In this document: piece after piece, positions 34,295 to 47,700 of the stretch | Position numbering within the stretch: position 1 is the first letter of the stretch | How the letters are laid out: every line of letters starts with the position of its first letter | The notes under the pieces: generated by a model | Told to the model about the DNA's origin: nothing | The model's database searches: none | The model's input: only the letters and a program-made list of their open reading frames with translations | Translations under genes and position numbers: made by a program | Source: Liolophura sinensis | Taxonomy: Eukaryota > Mollusca > Polyplacophora > Chitonida > Chitonidae | Reading direction: 5' to 3' | Length of the DNA: 64,000 bases | Assembly: GCF_032854445.1 (NCBI RefSeq) | Contig: NC_088295.1 | Location: forward strand, 47,851,385-47,915,384

Positions 34295-37200
34295 TCAGCC
34301 AGGCTGTGGAACTCTTTTCTTCTTGGCTAACTTTTCCAGTTTCTCTAAGTTCTCTCGAGCAATGTGATTGGATGGTTCAAGCTTCAGTGTTTCCATGTAA
34401 TGGTGTTTGGCTAACTTCAATTCATGCTGTGAAGTATGAAGACAAATGCTTTTAGACATAGTAAAAAAATATAGGATTTTCATGCAATTAATAATAAAAA
34501 AATGACAATAGAGAATACTTTACTGTATGTTTGTGTCTACCTATATCTAACTGAAATATCCTCTGGTAATCTGTATTCCGTGCATATAATATTTTCTATC
34601 TTTTTGGGGCCTCCGTGGCTCAGTCGGTTAGCGCGCTAGCGCAGCGTAGTGACCCAGAAGCCTCTCACCAATGCGGTCGCTATGAGTTCAAGACCAGCTC
34701 ATGCTGGCTTCCTCTCCGGCCGTACGTGGGAAGGTCTGTCAGCAACCTGTGGATGGTCGTGGGTTTCCCCCGGACTGTGCCTGGTTTCCACCCACCATAA
34801 TGCTGGCCGCCGTTGTATAAGTGAAATATTCTTGAGTACGGCGTAAAACACCAATGAAATAAATAAATCCTATCTTTTTATAAACACATGTACATATTCA
34901 GACACAATTCTGAAGTTTTCAAACAATGTGCGTGTACATTAAAAAGTTACTTCCAAAAAGATCACTAACATTTTACTTTACCCTGACAAGACCATAAAAG
35001 TTGCCAAAAAAAGGCAATACAGTTACATATATTTCACATACAAGAAAATTAATTATGAATGAGTCATACTTTAAACCCATCCGACGTGGTCAACCTGACC
35101 TGTTTTTTTTCTGTTCAGATATGTATAAATACTTTTCTTTCTTACCTTCATATGGTAAATGGCTCCAGCGTTTACATGAGCTTTAGGCTGATTGTTGTTG
35201 ATGGACAATGAGTCTAAATATGCCTGTCAAGAAAGGAAAAAAAAACACATATCGTACAAACACATAGACTAGAGAGCTGGACACATGTTGTGACACTACA
35301 ACAATGGAGAAGTTTCCAAGTCTGAAGAATAAGTTGTTCAGGTCCAAGCTATCCAGTCTAGTGATTATTCCTGCTTTTGTCTACCAGTAAACATCGCACT
35401 CCTGCAGCACAAGAGAAATGTAATATATTGCTTTTTGTTACACACCATTGTTTAACTACTCAATAAAGTACTTCTTCTGCCGTACGTGGGAACGTCTGCC
35501 AGCAACCTGCAGATGGTCGCGGGTCTCCGCAGGGCTCTGCCCGGTTTCCTTCCACCATAATCCTGGCCGCTGTCGTGTAAGTGAAATATTCTTGAGCACG
35601 GCGTAAAACACCAATCAAATAAATAAATAAACTAATTTTTAATTGTGAAATATTGCCACAACTTACAAGAAGAGCTTCTTCATATTTCTTCAGATCTTTC
35701 AGGTGCGAGGCTTTGGCAAACAATAGTTCACTGAGGACATGTTTGTCTCCTTGCACAGTTGCTACCTTGATTGCCCTCTCTATATAGGTTAGGCCCTGAA
35801 AAGGAAAATGAAAAAATATACACTTCATATTTACTTTCATAAAAGTTCTAGCATAGAAATATGGGTTAGCATCATTTGTGACCCCTGCAGTGCCAATAGT
35901 TTGGGTCAGATGGCAGTATCGCTAGGCTAGTGCTGTTTTGGTGGCCATCTTGGTGGCTATCTAGGTAAAATTTTCAACACCTTTTTGGCGGCAGGAAACA
36001 TCCAAACCCTTAAACTAAAGCAGGGAGATTTCATTTGATCTGAACACCACAACATGTAGAAAGAGAGACAAGACTGAAAAAAGCATCCATTTCATTGGAT
36101 TAGACATCATTAGACATTAAAAATCAAATCCGACAAATCAAATACAGAATCATGCCATTCAAATTTAATATTACAATTTGAGAAAGGTGTAAGATACCAA
36201 TCAAATTAAGAAATAAATCAATCTGAAAAACACTCAAAGAGTTTTCCCTTCTGTGGTGGTCAGTTATATTAGTGGAGAACACCTACATCCCTTGATCTAG
36301 TTACTTAACCCACCCCTCGTATTTCCCAGAGGCTGAAAGACACGTGTCCACATGATCACAGCTATTTGTTTGGTGTTTTACGCCTTACTCAAGAATAATT
36401 CACTTATACGACGGCGGCCAGCATTATGGTGGGAGGAAACTGGGCAGAGCCCGTTGGAAACCCTTGACCATCCGCAGATTGCTGCCAGACCTTCCCACTT
36501 ACGGCTGGAGAGGAAGCCAGCATGAGCTGGACTTGAGCTCAAAGCGACCGCGTTGCTGAGAGGCTCCTGGGTCATTACGCTGCGCTAGCATGCTAACCAA
36601 CTCAGCCACGCAGGCCCCCATGGCTCATTGGTGCTTGTGGGTCAGAACCTCTAACGACAGTGAGTGAACTGGAGCAGCCTGAGCTGACTTACATGTACTA
36701 ACCTGAGTATGTTGCTGAAGAAGACCCTGTACATTAGACATTTGGTGCAATGCTGTCACATCTTCAGGCTCTACCTGTAATACGCGATGAAGGACGCCAT
36801 CCGCTTCATTTAAATTCTTAGTCTCCACCAAAACTTTGGCCTGAAAAATAACATAGTGAAACAATGATTAAGCTACATGAATACAATGATTAAAAGTAAC
36901 ATTCAGTCATTTACAGGCTAGCTAAATCTCTGACTTAGCGATTGCAGGACAAGCATCTTGGATGTTTTAATGATAAAAAAAGTGTCATTTGTTCTCTTGA
37001 ACCAAAATTCACTGTTTAAGAGATATGCTGTAGGCTTGATGCTCATGTTGTATTGCATCAACCTACATATACCATAATATGGGAGTTTAGAGATTCAATA
37101 TCATGATATCATGGTGGAGCCATTGTGCTGTGTCTACCATAATTATTTTTTCCCCCAAAATTTAGTTTTTATTGGATTTTTTTTTTTTAGGTAATTCAAT

Positions 37201-40200
37201 AAATTAAAGTCATTTTTTCTGTGGATAATTTCCAATACTGTGAGTATCTGTCCATGTTGAAATTCACTGATTAGCCCTAGTAAACTGTGAAGTGATAATG
37301 TCACAACAACAAAGGGACATCACTCTGCTGTCAAAACTGGAAATTGGGAGCAGGCTGTGATTGAGTGGTGATGGACACGATGAAGTGACGCTCATCGTCA
37401 CATAATGCTGTGACATTGTTTCTTTTAGCAAGCTATGCCTTGTTTGGTATTTAGAAATGTGTACTACTCCATATTCTACCCATACAGTTGCCACACCACG
37501 AATTTCTGAGATTACAAAACTATGATACTTACATAGTTCTTCAGTCCAGTGATGTCAGATCTGTTCAGTAATTTTTCCTCGATCCCTCTGTAGATGGCCA
37601 AAGCATCCTTGACCTGTCCAGTGGTCAGGTAAAACTTTCCCAACTGATCAAGAGTTACTGCTGACTGTCTCAGCTCTACAGCCCTGTAACATCACGTCTT
37701 ACTTTAAAAACAGAAGGCGGTCGTTGGATGGTTTAAAGTGTTAACTAGTTATTAAATATCACTTATAGTGATGATAATTGTTACATTTAATTGTTTTTTT
37801 TTCAATCTGTAATGACATTACTGTAATATTCAACCGTTTCAACTAAATCTCTTCTTTTTCAGAAATTTATGCAAACAATTATTATGAAAATGATGCCGAA
37901 AAATTGATTTGTTTGTTTCATTATAGATCACTACAGTCCGTAAAGCTGAGCAAATTATTTTTTCTGCACCCCATAGTTCTCTGAGAGCGTTTCAAAAGAT
38001 TGGTCGCAGAGGCAGTTGAGAAGATTTAGGGTACCATTTGTTCATACTTCAAATATCTACCAGGGATTAACATTATCTTCATAAATGTACATCTAATTAG
38101 CAAAATACAATTTATCTTTACTTTTCTGAAAAACTTACAAAGAATTGTAATTCTTTGCTTTTAGCACCTGCTGCCAATATCTGTCCCAGAACTCAGGAGA
38201 ATTACAAGAAGAATTAAAAGGTTCAGGCAAACTGATTGTATAAAATTTAAACGACAGACCATCCAACAGTCTGTTACCCTCACTCATAAAAAAAGACTGT
38301 GGCTCTCATGAAATTGTTGTTGAAGGCAAATACTACATATTAGCCTGACTTCTTACCTCTTGAGAAGTGACTCTGCCTCTGCTAATCTGCCCAGGTGTCT
38401 CAAGGACTGGGCAGCATTTGTCATAGCGTCCACATGACTAGTGTCCAAGAGAAAGGCATGGCGGTAGTTCTCAATGGCTTCCTGATACCGACCTAGTAAT
38501 GAAGTTCACAGTACAATTAATACTTCACATGTTAGCATATTTCATACTTTCACACAGCACAGATAACTTTTACACATTTACACTTCAGTACAATTTCAAA
38601 ACATGAAAAAAAAAAAAATTGAAATGTGTACACAAAAATTTTACACCATGCCAAATTTAGTCGTCAGGTGTCACACTAAGCATGCAGGTTTAACCTGTTG
38701 TTAAAGTTCTTGTCTTGTTTTCATTTACTAGCTCCTAAAATTAATATACAGAGAATGAAAGTACAAATAATCCTGATGATGACTAAATAAAGGTCGAGAT
38801 AATGATGTCTATCAGCCTATTTCTTTTAAAATTTGGGACATCTGATCTGCTCATTTTAGCCAATTTATATGTAATTCTAGCAGGAATATTGAGTTTCTTT
38901 TTTCTCACATGCTTAGACCATCTATTGAACAACATACTCATATCTTTACTTTTTTAAAAGGCTGGTAAAGAAATGTAATATTCTACTTTCAACATTGCTA
39001 ATATCTGTCCCACATTTTAAAAGAATTAGGGTAAGTCCTTTCTCAGGATGACCAGCATACTTGACTATGAAAGCACTATTCACTCAGGCCAAACTCTATC
39101 AAAGCCATTTTATTCATTTGTTTATTTTTGCTTGTTCCCTAAGGCTGTAATCAGGATTATTTTACTTGTTTGTTTATATATTTTAATATTCATGCATACT
39201 ATTCAAGAGAAGTAACGGATGCTCGATTTTGTGTTTATATTTTAAAAAATGTGATAGTAATGTGAATGACTTAGCAGTTAAGCTCTTCTTGAGGTGTTAT
39301 AACAATTAGCAAAACCTGTACAGTAATGCCCTTCAGGGGTATACCCTTCACGACATGCTCATGAAACTGATTGGTGTGCATTTCGGTTGTTTTTCAAAGA
39401 GTTAAATCACAAGTAAACTTGTCTGTATATGATTCACTTCATCAGATGTTTCAGTTTTCTCATATATACTTTCTCTCATTAAAGATATGGAGTGCTGATA
39501 GCTGTGGCTCATTACAAATAAAACATTCACTTCTGTTTTTTAAACAGTATTTATCCATGGCAGAATCCCTTGCACCATCCCTACCAGTTTGCTGGAGATA
39601 AGACCCGTAGTTGTTGTAAGCATCAGCAAAGTCTGGCTTCTCCTGGATGGCCTTCCTGAAGTATTGCCCTGCCTCTGAGGACTGACCCAGGTGGGCTAAC
39701 ATAGACCCCAACATAATGCACATCTGAGCGTCGTGGGGGTCCAGGGCTTCTGCACGACGTAACATGGACAAGCCTTTCTGTGTGCTACCCTGCTGACTGG
39801 GGACAGGGACAGAAAACTATTATGACAATTGGCAGTTGTCAATAATGTGGACAGTACACAGGCTTAAGTGCATTTGAAAACAGTTGTACCATGAAAGTTT
39901 CTCCCCTGAGTTATTCCCCCTTAGTGCGCACACCTCTTAGAATCTGGGCCCAGTTGTTCAAAAGTGTATAAAGATTTACGCCTGGTATTAAATTTAGGTC
40001 AGACTAAAGTGTCATTTGCTTTGTATTAGATTGAGACTGCTATTAAGATTTAAACCTGGCTTAACTTAAATACACTTTTGAACAATTGCTCTCTGTTTTA
40101 ACTCAGTAATACCTGTAAAATTTGTCAGTTTTCACTGTCCTGATCATTCTTAGCAGTTGTTTATCCTGACCCACAAGAATTTTAACTAAATAAACATGTA

Positions 40201-41763
40201 TTCATGAGAGTAAAGTGGTTTTGTTCCAAGAAACGAAACACCAGAGACCTGTGAAAACACACTGAGGCATTCAGTACAAACAAGTATCTATGCTTTTGGA
40301 TATATTTATTTATTTATTTGATTGGTGTTTTACGCCGTACTCAAGAATATTTCACTTATACGACGGCGGCCAGCATTATGGTGGGAGGAAACTGGGCAAA
40401 GCCCGGGGGAAACCCACGACCATCCGCAGGTTGCTGGCAGACCTTCCCACTTACGGCCAGAGAGGAAGCCAGCATGAGCTGGACTTGAACTCACAGTGAC
40501 CGCTTTTGGATACAGTATATACTATAAGCTGAAACTGTTCAGAATCAAATACATCATATACATTTAAATGAATTTTTATGGACAGTTCTTAACTTAGGTT
40601 TGGGTCAAAACAATGCCATCTATACACTTGCACCCACTAACAAATAGCAGTTAAAGCTGTACATTTCATAATCATGTAGGCTTTAAGCTTATGCCCACCA
40701 ACAGTTTTTGTAACAACATTTTGCTCTTTATGACCTTGTACTCACAAATGCAAGCTGCCCAGGTTAATCAGAGCTGCAATATGATCGGGTTGGTATCTCA
40801 AAGCCTGTGTATAACATCTCTCTGCCTCAGTGGCCTCTGTCATCAGGGTGCCCAGGTTATTCCAGGCCACAGCGTAGGATGGGTACAGCCTGAAAACAAA
40901 CGCAAACTTTAGGTCATTTTCTAGCTGCTACATGAGTCCTGCAGCTTTGCTTTTTTGACTGTTGATGAAATGAAAATCATCATGTCTTTTCATCACAATT
41001 AATAGCCTACATTTAGCATTACAAAAACTGTATCACTGTGAATTCTTTAAAATCAATTTATTTATTGTTAACTGCAATTACACAGTTCTATAAGTCAGTT
41101 GCCCCATCTGCTTGCTCTGTCGGTCAGTAAAAGATTGACCACGTATCTTTTAAGCTGGGACTCCTCTCAGTGGCTTGAGTGAAACACAATGCAAAATCCT
41201 ATGTAAGGATGTCACATCTATTTATGCTTATTTGAATTTCTTTAGTATTTTATACCATACTAGTGTAAATCTCCAACCTTTTCAAGCCCTAGAGCACATT
41301 TTTCAGTGGAATCTATGTATACAATTATCATGAAAGTGATGCCAAAATGGATTTGCTTGTGTTGATAAAGACGGAAGCTTCGTCAAACTCTGCAGATTAT
41401 TTCTCTACACCCCATAGTTCTATCAGAATGTTTCAAGCTTGCGGTTGCAGAGATGGTTGAAAAGGTTGAAGAATCGGGGACTAAATACTGTTTCACTTGA
41501 ATAAAAACAGAGTCGTTCACTACGTCTCTGCCTCAAAAGCTAAACCACTGAAGTAAAGAAGGAAAAATTAACTTGCACTGTGCTTTTCTTGCATTAACAA
41601 AATTAATTATATTTATATAACACGGTTCGTGAGTAGCAAATAAACTCACTCTATGGCCTTTTTAGAAAACTTGATGGCAAGTTCAGTATAACCTTCATCC
41701 TTCAAGTAATTCGCATAATTATAATGAACCTTGGCATTCCGTGGTACAGATTCCAGTCCAGAT
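34295..41763 (-). CDS. TMTC1: TMTC1 exons 10-18: TPR half
   Basis: Exons: 41650-41763, 40746-40889, 39585-39796, 38357-38492, 37533-37683, 36703-36840, 35667-35795, 35146-35223, 34295-34426. They encode about 410 residues of tetratricopeptide repeats, recognisable by the A-x-x-x-Y/F and L-P spacing. Examples are YPSYAVAWNNLGTLMTEATE, GQYFRKAIQEKPDFADAYNN, YQEAIENYRHAFLLDTSHVD and HYMETLKLEPSNHIAREN. The C-terminus is the short basic tail KLAKKKRVPQPG. Exons 15-18 are all phase 0 and code for roughly one helical unit each. Introns carry several SINE-A copies. Confidence 0.92.
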
Positions 41764-44700
41764 CTACGAAAAAAACAGGAGGTTCATAAATTCTTGCTCC
41801 ACACACAAAAAATATGCATGAAAGTATAAATTATAAATTGATACATTTTCCTTTTTCTTTATTTCTTTTTCATCTTACTTCACTATGGATACCAAAAATG
41901 CACTGCCCATCTCACATGTATAAAAAAAAAGCATGCAATCACACAGACCATGAAGAAAATCACACAGGTTTATTTGATATTTTCTTTCAATAATTATTCC
42001 ATTCTTTCTTTAAATTCAATGTTTATTACATCCAGGTATACGCAGCTAAAGTTCAAATATGTACATGGGAAGGTCTGGCAGCAACTAGCAAATGGTTGTG
42101 GGATTCCCCGGGTTGTGCCCGGTTTCCTCCTACCGTAATGTTGACCGACGTCCTATAAGTGCAATATTCTTGAGTATGGCGTAAAACACCAATCAAATAA
42201 ATAAATAAAGTTCAAATTCCCCTATCAATCAAAAATAAAAACATTGACTGATTGGTGTTTCAATCAATAACATTTCACTTAAATGACACCAGTCAGTTTC
42301 ATCAATCAAGGAAACCACAAGAAACTGTCTAACTTCCCCATGTGTGATGTACAGATTTCTCAGTTACTCCCACATAGAAAAAGGAAAATATGTATTGAGA
42401 AAATACATACATCCTTTCCACCAACTATGTTTTCCCAGGACAATCTCAAATATGAAGAGAAATACCCTTGCTACATTTTTTTTTAATCAAATTTTTTTGA
42501 AAGCGGTAAAGGCTCTTACCTGAAAAGTGTTTCTCTGGATTGCCACACGTTGTTCCTGACTAACGTTCTTGATCCAAAGCTTCCAATGGTAAGTAGTATC
42601 ATGGTTACCATTAGCCACTGTAACCGTGGAAACCTCCTCCATAGCGACATATATCCATAGGCAACCAGAAGGCACTGACCCATACTGTAAAATAAGGGTA
42701 TATATATATAAAAAAAAATAAAAATGGAAACAGGTAAAAAAAGGTATACTGACATATTATGAAAGAATGTCTGACAAACTTAAAAAAAAATAAAATATAC
42801 AAAGTAAACCAAGAAAGGATGGTTCTGTTTGTAATTTAAGAATTTCACAGTTGACCGACCTTAAAAGGACATCTAAACCTGTACACAAAAAACTGACACA
42901 CTTTAGAGTACAATCCATCGTAAATCACTGAGTTATTATGCAAAGTAAGTCAGGCATAAATAAATAGGAGGAGATAACTTTACCCTGTCTCTTTAAACAA
43001 AACTATGGTACCTAACAGCCTCTAGCAAACTTCATACGCACCTCCCTACACAACATACACCATTTTAGCAATTGGTTAACAAATTGTAAAACCCCTACAT
43101 GTGGCTTGTTCTGCCACACATGCTAAAGAAAAATGAATATACGATATGAAGTCATTTTTCATCGTTATTTAAAAGCTGGCTATCTGATCAAATATCACGC
43201 AGTCAATCTGGTTTCTTATTTTATTTCATTTTAAAGGGGAATATAAACTCAAGCATGAAAAATCTTGAAATGCACCCATATTCATGTCGTCTATGAGATC
43301 TGTATGATTGCATTTTGAAAAGTGATCACTAATCAGGAAGGTGTCTATTTCAAAGTTGATCAGTGTTATATTTCTATCTTTTGCAGGTATTATAATCTCA
43401 AATTGTTCAGATTAATGATGTCAAGGAAGACTTGCATCTAGTACTTTCATTAAATGATATTAAAAAACTAATTGGAGTGTACGATTTTTTTTCCATTATA
43501 ACTTCATTTTTAAATCAAAATGTTTTTTTTTTCATAATTATTCTTGGGTGTTCTATGTGTTAAAAGTATATCAATGTAAATTAGAAAGAGTCCAATTTCA
43601 TGTTGATTTTATGATTTGTTGATGAAAAATTTTGTAGCCATATTCTATATTGCATTTTTTATCTTTGATGCATACAGTGTGCATGTGTCCTCTATTTAAC
43701 AGCTTGTAACCTAAATAAATGTTTACCAAGTCAGTATTTTTACTTTAGACACCTGACAAATTGTCTGTATTTGTATTCTGACACCTGATAAATTGTCTGT
43801 ATTATTACTTTGACACCTGATAAATTGTCTGTATTTTTCCTTTGACACCTTATAAATTGCCTGTATTTTGACACCTTACTGCAGCTACATGTTATTTTAT
43901 GCACAGATCACAAATACAGCATAATAATAGTACTTTAATTCTTCAACCTATTCACTCACTACTGCAACCAATATTTTTAAACAGCCCAAGAGAATTATTG
44001 GGTGCAGAGAATATATCTGCACAATTTTTTGAAGCTTGTACCATTAGTAACACACACAAAAAATTATTATAGGTGTCATTTTTACAGTAATTGTAAGCGT
44101 AAATTCCACTGAAAAAAGTGCTTGAGAGGTCGAAAAGGTTGAAGATTTACAGTAAATACAGAATTTATTTATTCTTGCCTTAATGGCTGTGGTTGTTTTT
44201 AAGCAACAGGTGAATATATCTGCCAGTCAACCCAGCTGTTTATTTTTTTCTTTCACTTATAAAAAAAGTAGGGCAAACCCAGGCCTACATTACCTTGACA
44301 TAACATTTTTAATTTCTTCCTTAATTACATGAACAGAATTACACACACACATAAACAACCCATCATAAAAAATGCAGCTATCCAAGCGTGAAGCCTTGGT
44401 ATCATACAACAATGCACATCAGGTACACCTGCGAATTACCTGGGAATGTAGAGAAGACGCTCTGCCACCACAAAACCAACCCGGAAGAGCAAATTGGAGG
44501 CCGGTACAAAAGGAACACATAGAAAGAGCAGGCCAACTGCAATAGGGCCTTCCCTCCTCTGTAAATAGGGTGAGAGATATATAATATATTATTCTGCATG
44601 CATACACAATTACAAAAATTTGGTAACTAAAGCGTTAAACTGCAATTTTCGTATGTGTTTCTGTGGTTACATAGAAATACAGTGAGTTAAGTGAACAAAA

Positions 44701-47700
44701 GATTGGCCGAACATTAACAAAGAGATGTATTGTAATTTGTATATACCTGTAAAGAAAGCCACTGGGATGATGAAGCTCCATGGAATGTTTGCTTGTTTAA
44801 ATGTTTGTATGTGGGCTTTAGGTTTAACAATATTTCACCTGTGTCACAATGATGTCTGTTTGTTAAATGACACATGGGACGCCTAACACTTCAGTCTGAG
44901 CGCTGCTTCACTAAAGACCACACCTGACATGACAATCCAGTCTCAATGCTACCTCACAATAATAGGCCACACCTGGCATAACACTCCAGCCTGAGCTCTG
45001 CCTCACTATAATAGACCACACATGACATGACAATCCAGTCTGAGTGTTGCTTCACTATAGGCCATACCCAACATGACAATCCAGTCTGAATGCTTCCTCA
45101 CTACAATAGTCCACACCTGACATGACACTCCAGTCTGAGTGTTGCTTCACTATAGGCCACACCTGGGATGACACTCCAGCCTGAGCTCTGCCTCATTGTA
45201 GGCCACACCTAATACGACACTTCAGCCTGAGAGCTGCACTGATGGACACACCAGATATGACACTCAATCAATTCACAAAATATGTCACACTTATATACAT
45301 GTATATATGTGGATGAATGGTGCAATAGTAATTTTACAAATTCAGTCAAGATCACTGACCTTTGAAACAGCACAGCCTACAAACAGAATTCCCAAATACA
45401 TAGACACTGTGAGGATGTTTCGAGTGTCTGCAAGTCCCTCCACCAGGGGGATGCTATCCATCGTCCAGTCATAGCTCAGGGTGATGGGAGCCAAAAGTAG
45501 CTTCAGGTTGAAACATGCTAAATAGTTGTAGGTCAGAAATCTAAATGATAAAACAAATGAAGTGCCATTAAATTTAGCAAACTTTGTAACAATATAATTG
45601 ATTGCCCAACAAAATAGTTTTGAACTCTTGCAAACGACTTTCTGTTGTAATGTGTATAACCGATATTAGGAAAATCACAATGATTATGATATTGATAAAT
45701 TGAGAGACTGTTTGTGACTAGTTGTGTGGGAGATGAAATATTTAACAGGGTCATGATTACATATCAGACAGAACTGTTGTGACAAACCTTGTCAGGAATG
45801 ATGAGGAAAATGATGCAGGGTTGTCCTGCTCCATAAAGGGGGGTAACTCTCCACCCATCATCCACAGTCGAAAGCCCATGCAAACGAATAGCTATAAAAA
45901 AAAAACCAAAAAAAAAAACCAGAAATATTAAGCCGAAAAAACTGTTTTCGTGTGTCTTAACTGGTCGAAATTTTGAACGGAAAGCTGACATTTAATAAAA
46001 CAAAGGCAAAAAATCTTGCAAGCATAAGGAGATTTCTACACAGAGTGTAAGCCTATGTGTAACTCAAAACGTGCAAAAATAATAATGAAAATGAGAATTT
46101 TTACACAACAACTTTGTCTTTAAATGTTTCCCAAGTTTAATCATTTTCAATGTAAACTATCTGTATAAATATTATAGGCAGTTTATAGTTTAATCATTTT
46201 AATGTAAACTATCGGTATAAATATTATAGGCAGTTTAGAGCTACATGTATACATATATGACTGTAAGGCACTGGTCCTATGGTACTAATGAACACAAAAA
46301 TACACCGTACATGTAACTTCCTTAACTAGCTTTCACCGATTATTTTTTTTTTAATCTGTACATAAATATTCAAAACCTGTACATCATCTAAACTTGAATG
46401 GCCATGCAAATATGTCATGCAGAAAACAAAATAGCTCTGAGGGAAAAGAAACAAGCCGAAGCCAAATTTTTCAACCATAAAAATTTGGCCTTTCAAGCCA
46501 AACGTTTAACTGGTGGTTTGCCTGGGTAAACATGACCTAACCCGTAGAGGGTGAGTGAATTTAAACAAATAAAGAAATGCATTACTAACCATGCATGTCT
46601 GTTAACAACAGTTATCAGGTTAAAGTTCACTATCATATGGGTGTGTCTTCTAAAAGCCCACATATAAATCTCATCTGTTCATTTATTTTCCTTTACTTTA
46701 TATGTACAATGATCATAGTAATCAAAATCATTATAATTTATAACATTTTAAAATTAAAATTGTACATTAATAAACATTACATAGCTATGTGTGTTTACAT
46801 AGGATAACATCTGGTCATATAACCTGTTATTTGAAAAATCTTCAACAGCATTATTCTACAGGGTTACATTCATTAAACACGATAAACTACAGTGAAGAAG
46901 ACACACACTATATATTCTCACAAAAGTGAATGCCAGGGTCATTTGGGATTATAATGTTTAAAGACATTTTTATTTCTTCAGTCACTATCCCTAAGATCAA
47001 CTATCAACTATTCTGTTTACATCCTTGTTTTATGAGTTATAATATTGAGGAAAAATGCAAACTTTATCTATGACAGAAAATAAAGATACACAGATGTAAA
47101 ACACAATGTGACTTAAATTCTTCAAGTCATATTAAACCTATATAACAAACCTTACACAAAATGCAAATGTACCAAGAAATACATCTACTCTGACTGACAC
47201 AGTTAATTTAAATTTTAAATGTTTATAAACAACATGGGACAGTGGAGAGCAGCAGCGATGATGGAAATGTCAGACACAAGCTCTAGGCCTCTAGGCAATT
47301 ACAGATCAAAATGCTGTATAATGACCATTACACACTGACCATGTTACATGTGTACTTACTGTAAATCCAATCCAACACAACCTCTTGAGTAAAGGAGCAG
47401 CTTCAGTGTTGTATCGTTTATGTAGAAAAAGCCTACAAAGTAATAAATATGTAACCATTGCATGTACAAACTGTCAAACATACAATACAAACTGGCATAC
47501 ATACAATACAAACTGACAAACATACAATTCAAACTGACAAATAACAGTTACTTTATATATCCTGCCTTCAACATCCCTTCCTCGAGTGTTAATTTAGTTA
47601 TCATATCAGAGAAATTTTACCACAATTTAAAAAAATCCTGACACATGTATTATCAATTAACTGGTGGCTATTCTGAAACATATAAACTGTAGCTTGTGTT

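Noticed and set aside
35460-35840. 126-codon minus-strand frame
   Set aside because: Fusion of real TMTC1 exon 16 with antisense SINE-A sequence by read-through of the donor; only 35667-35795 is coding.
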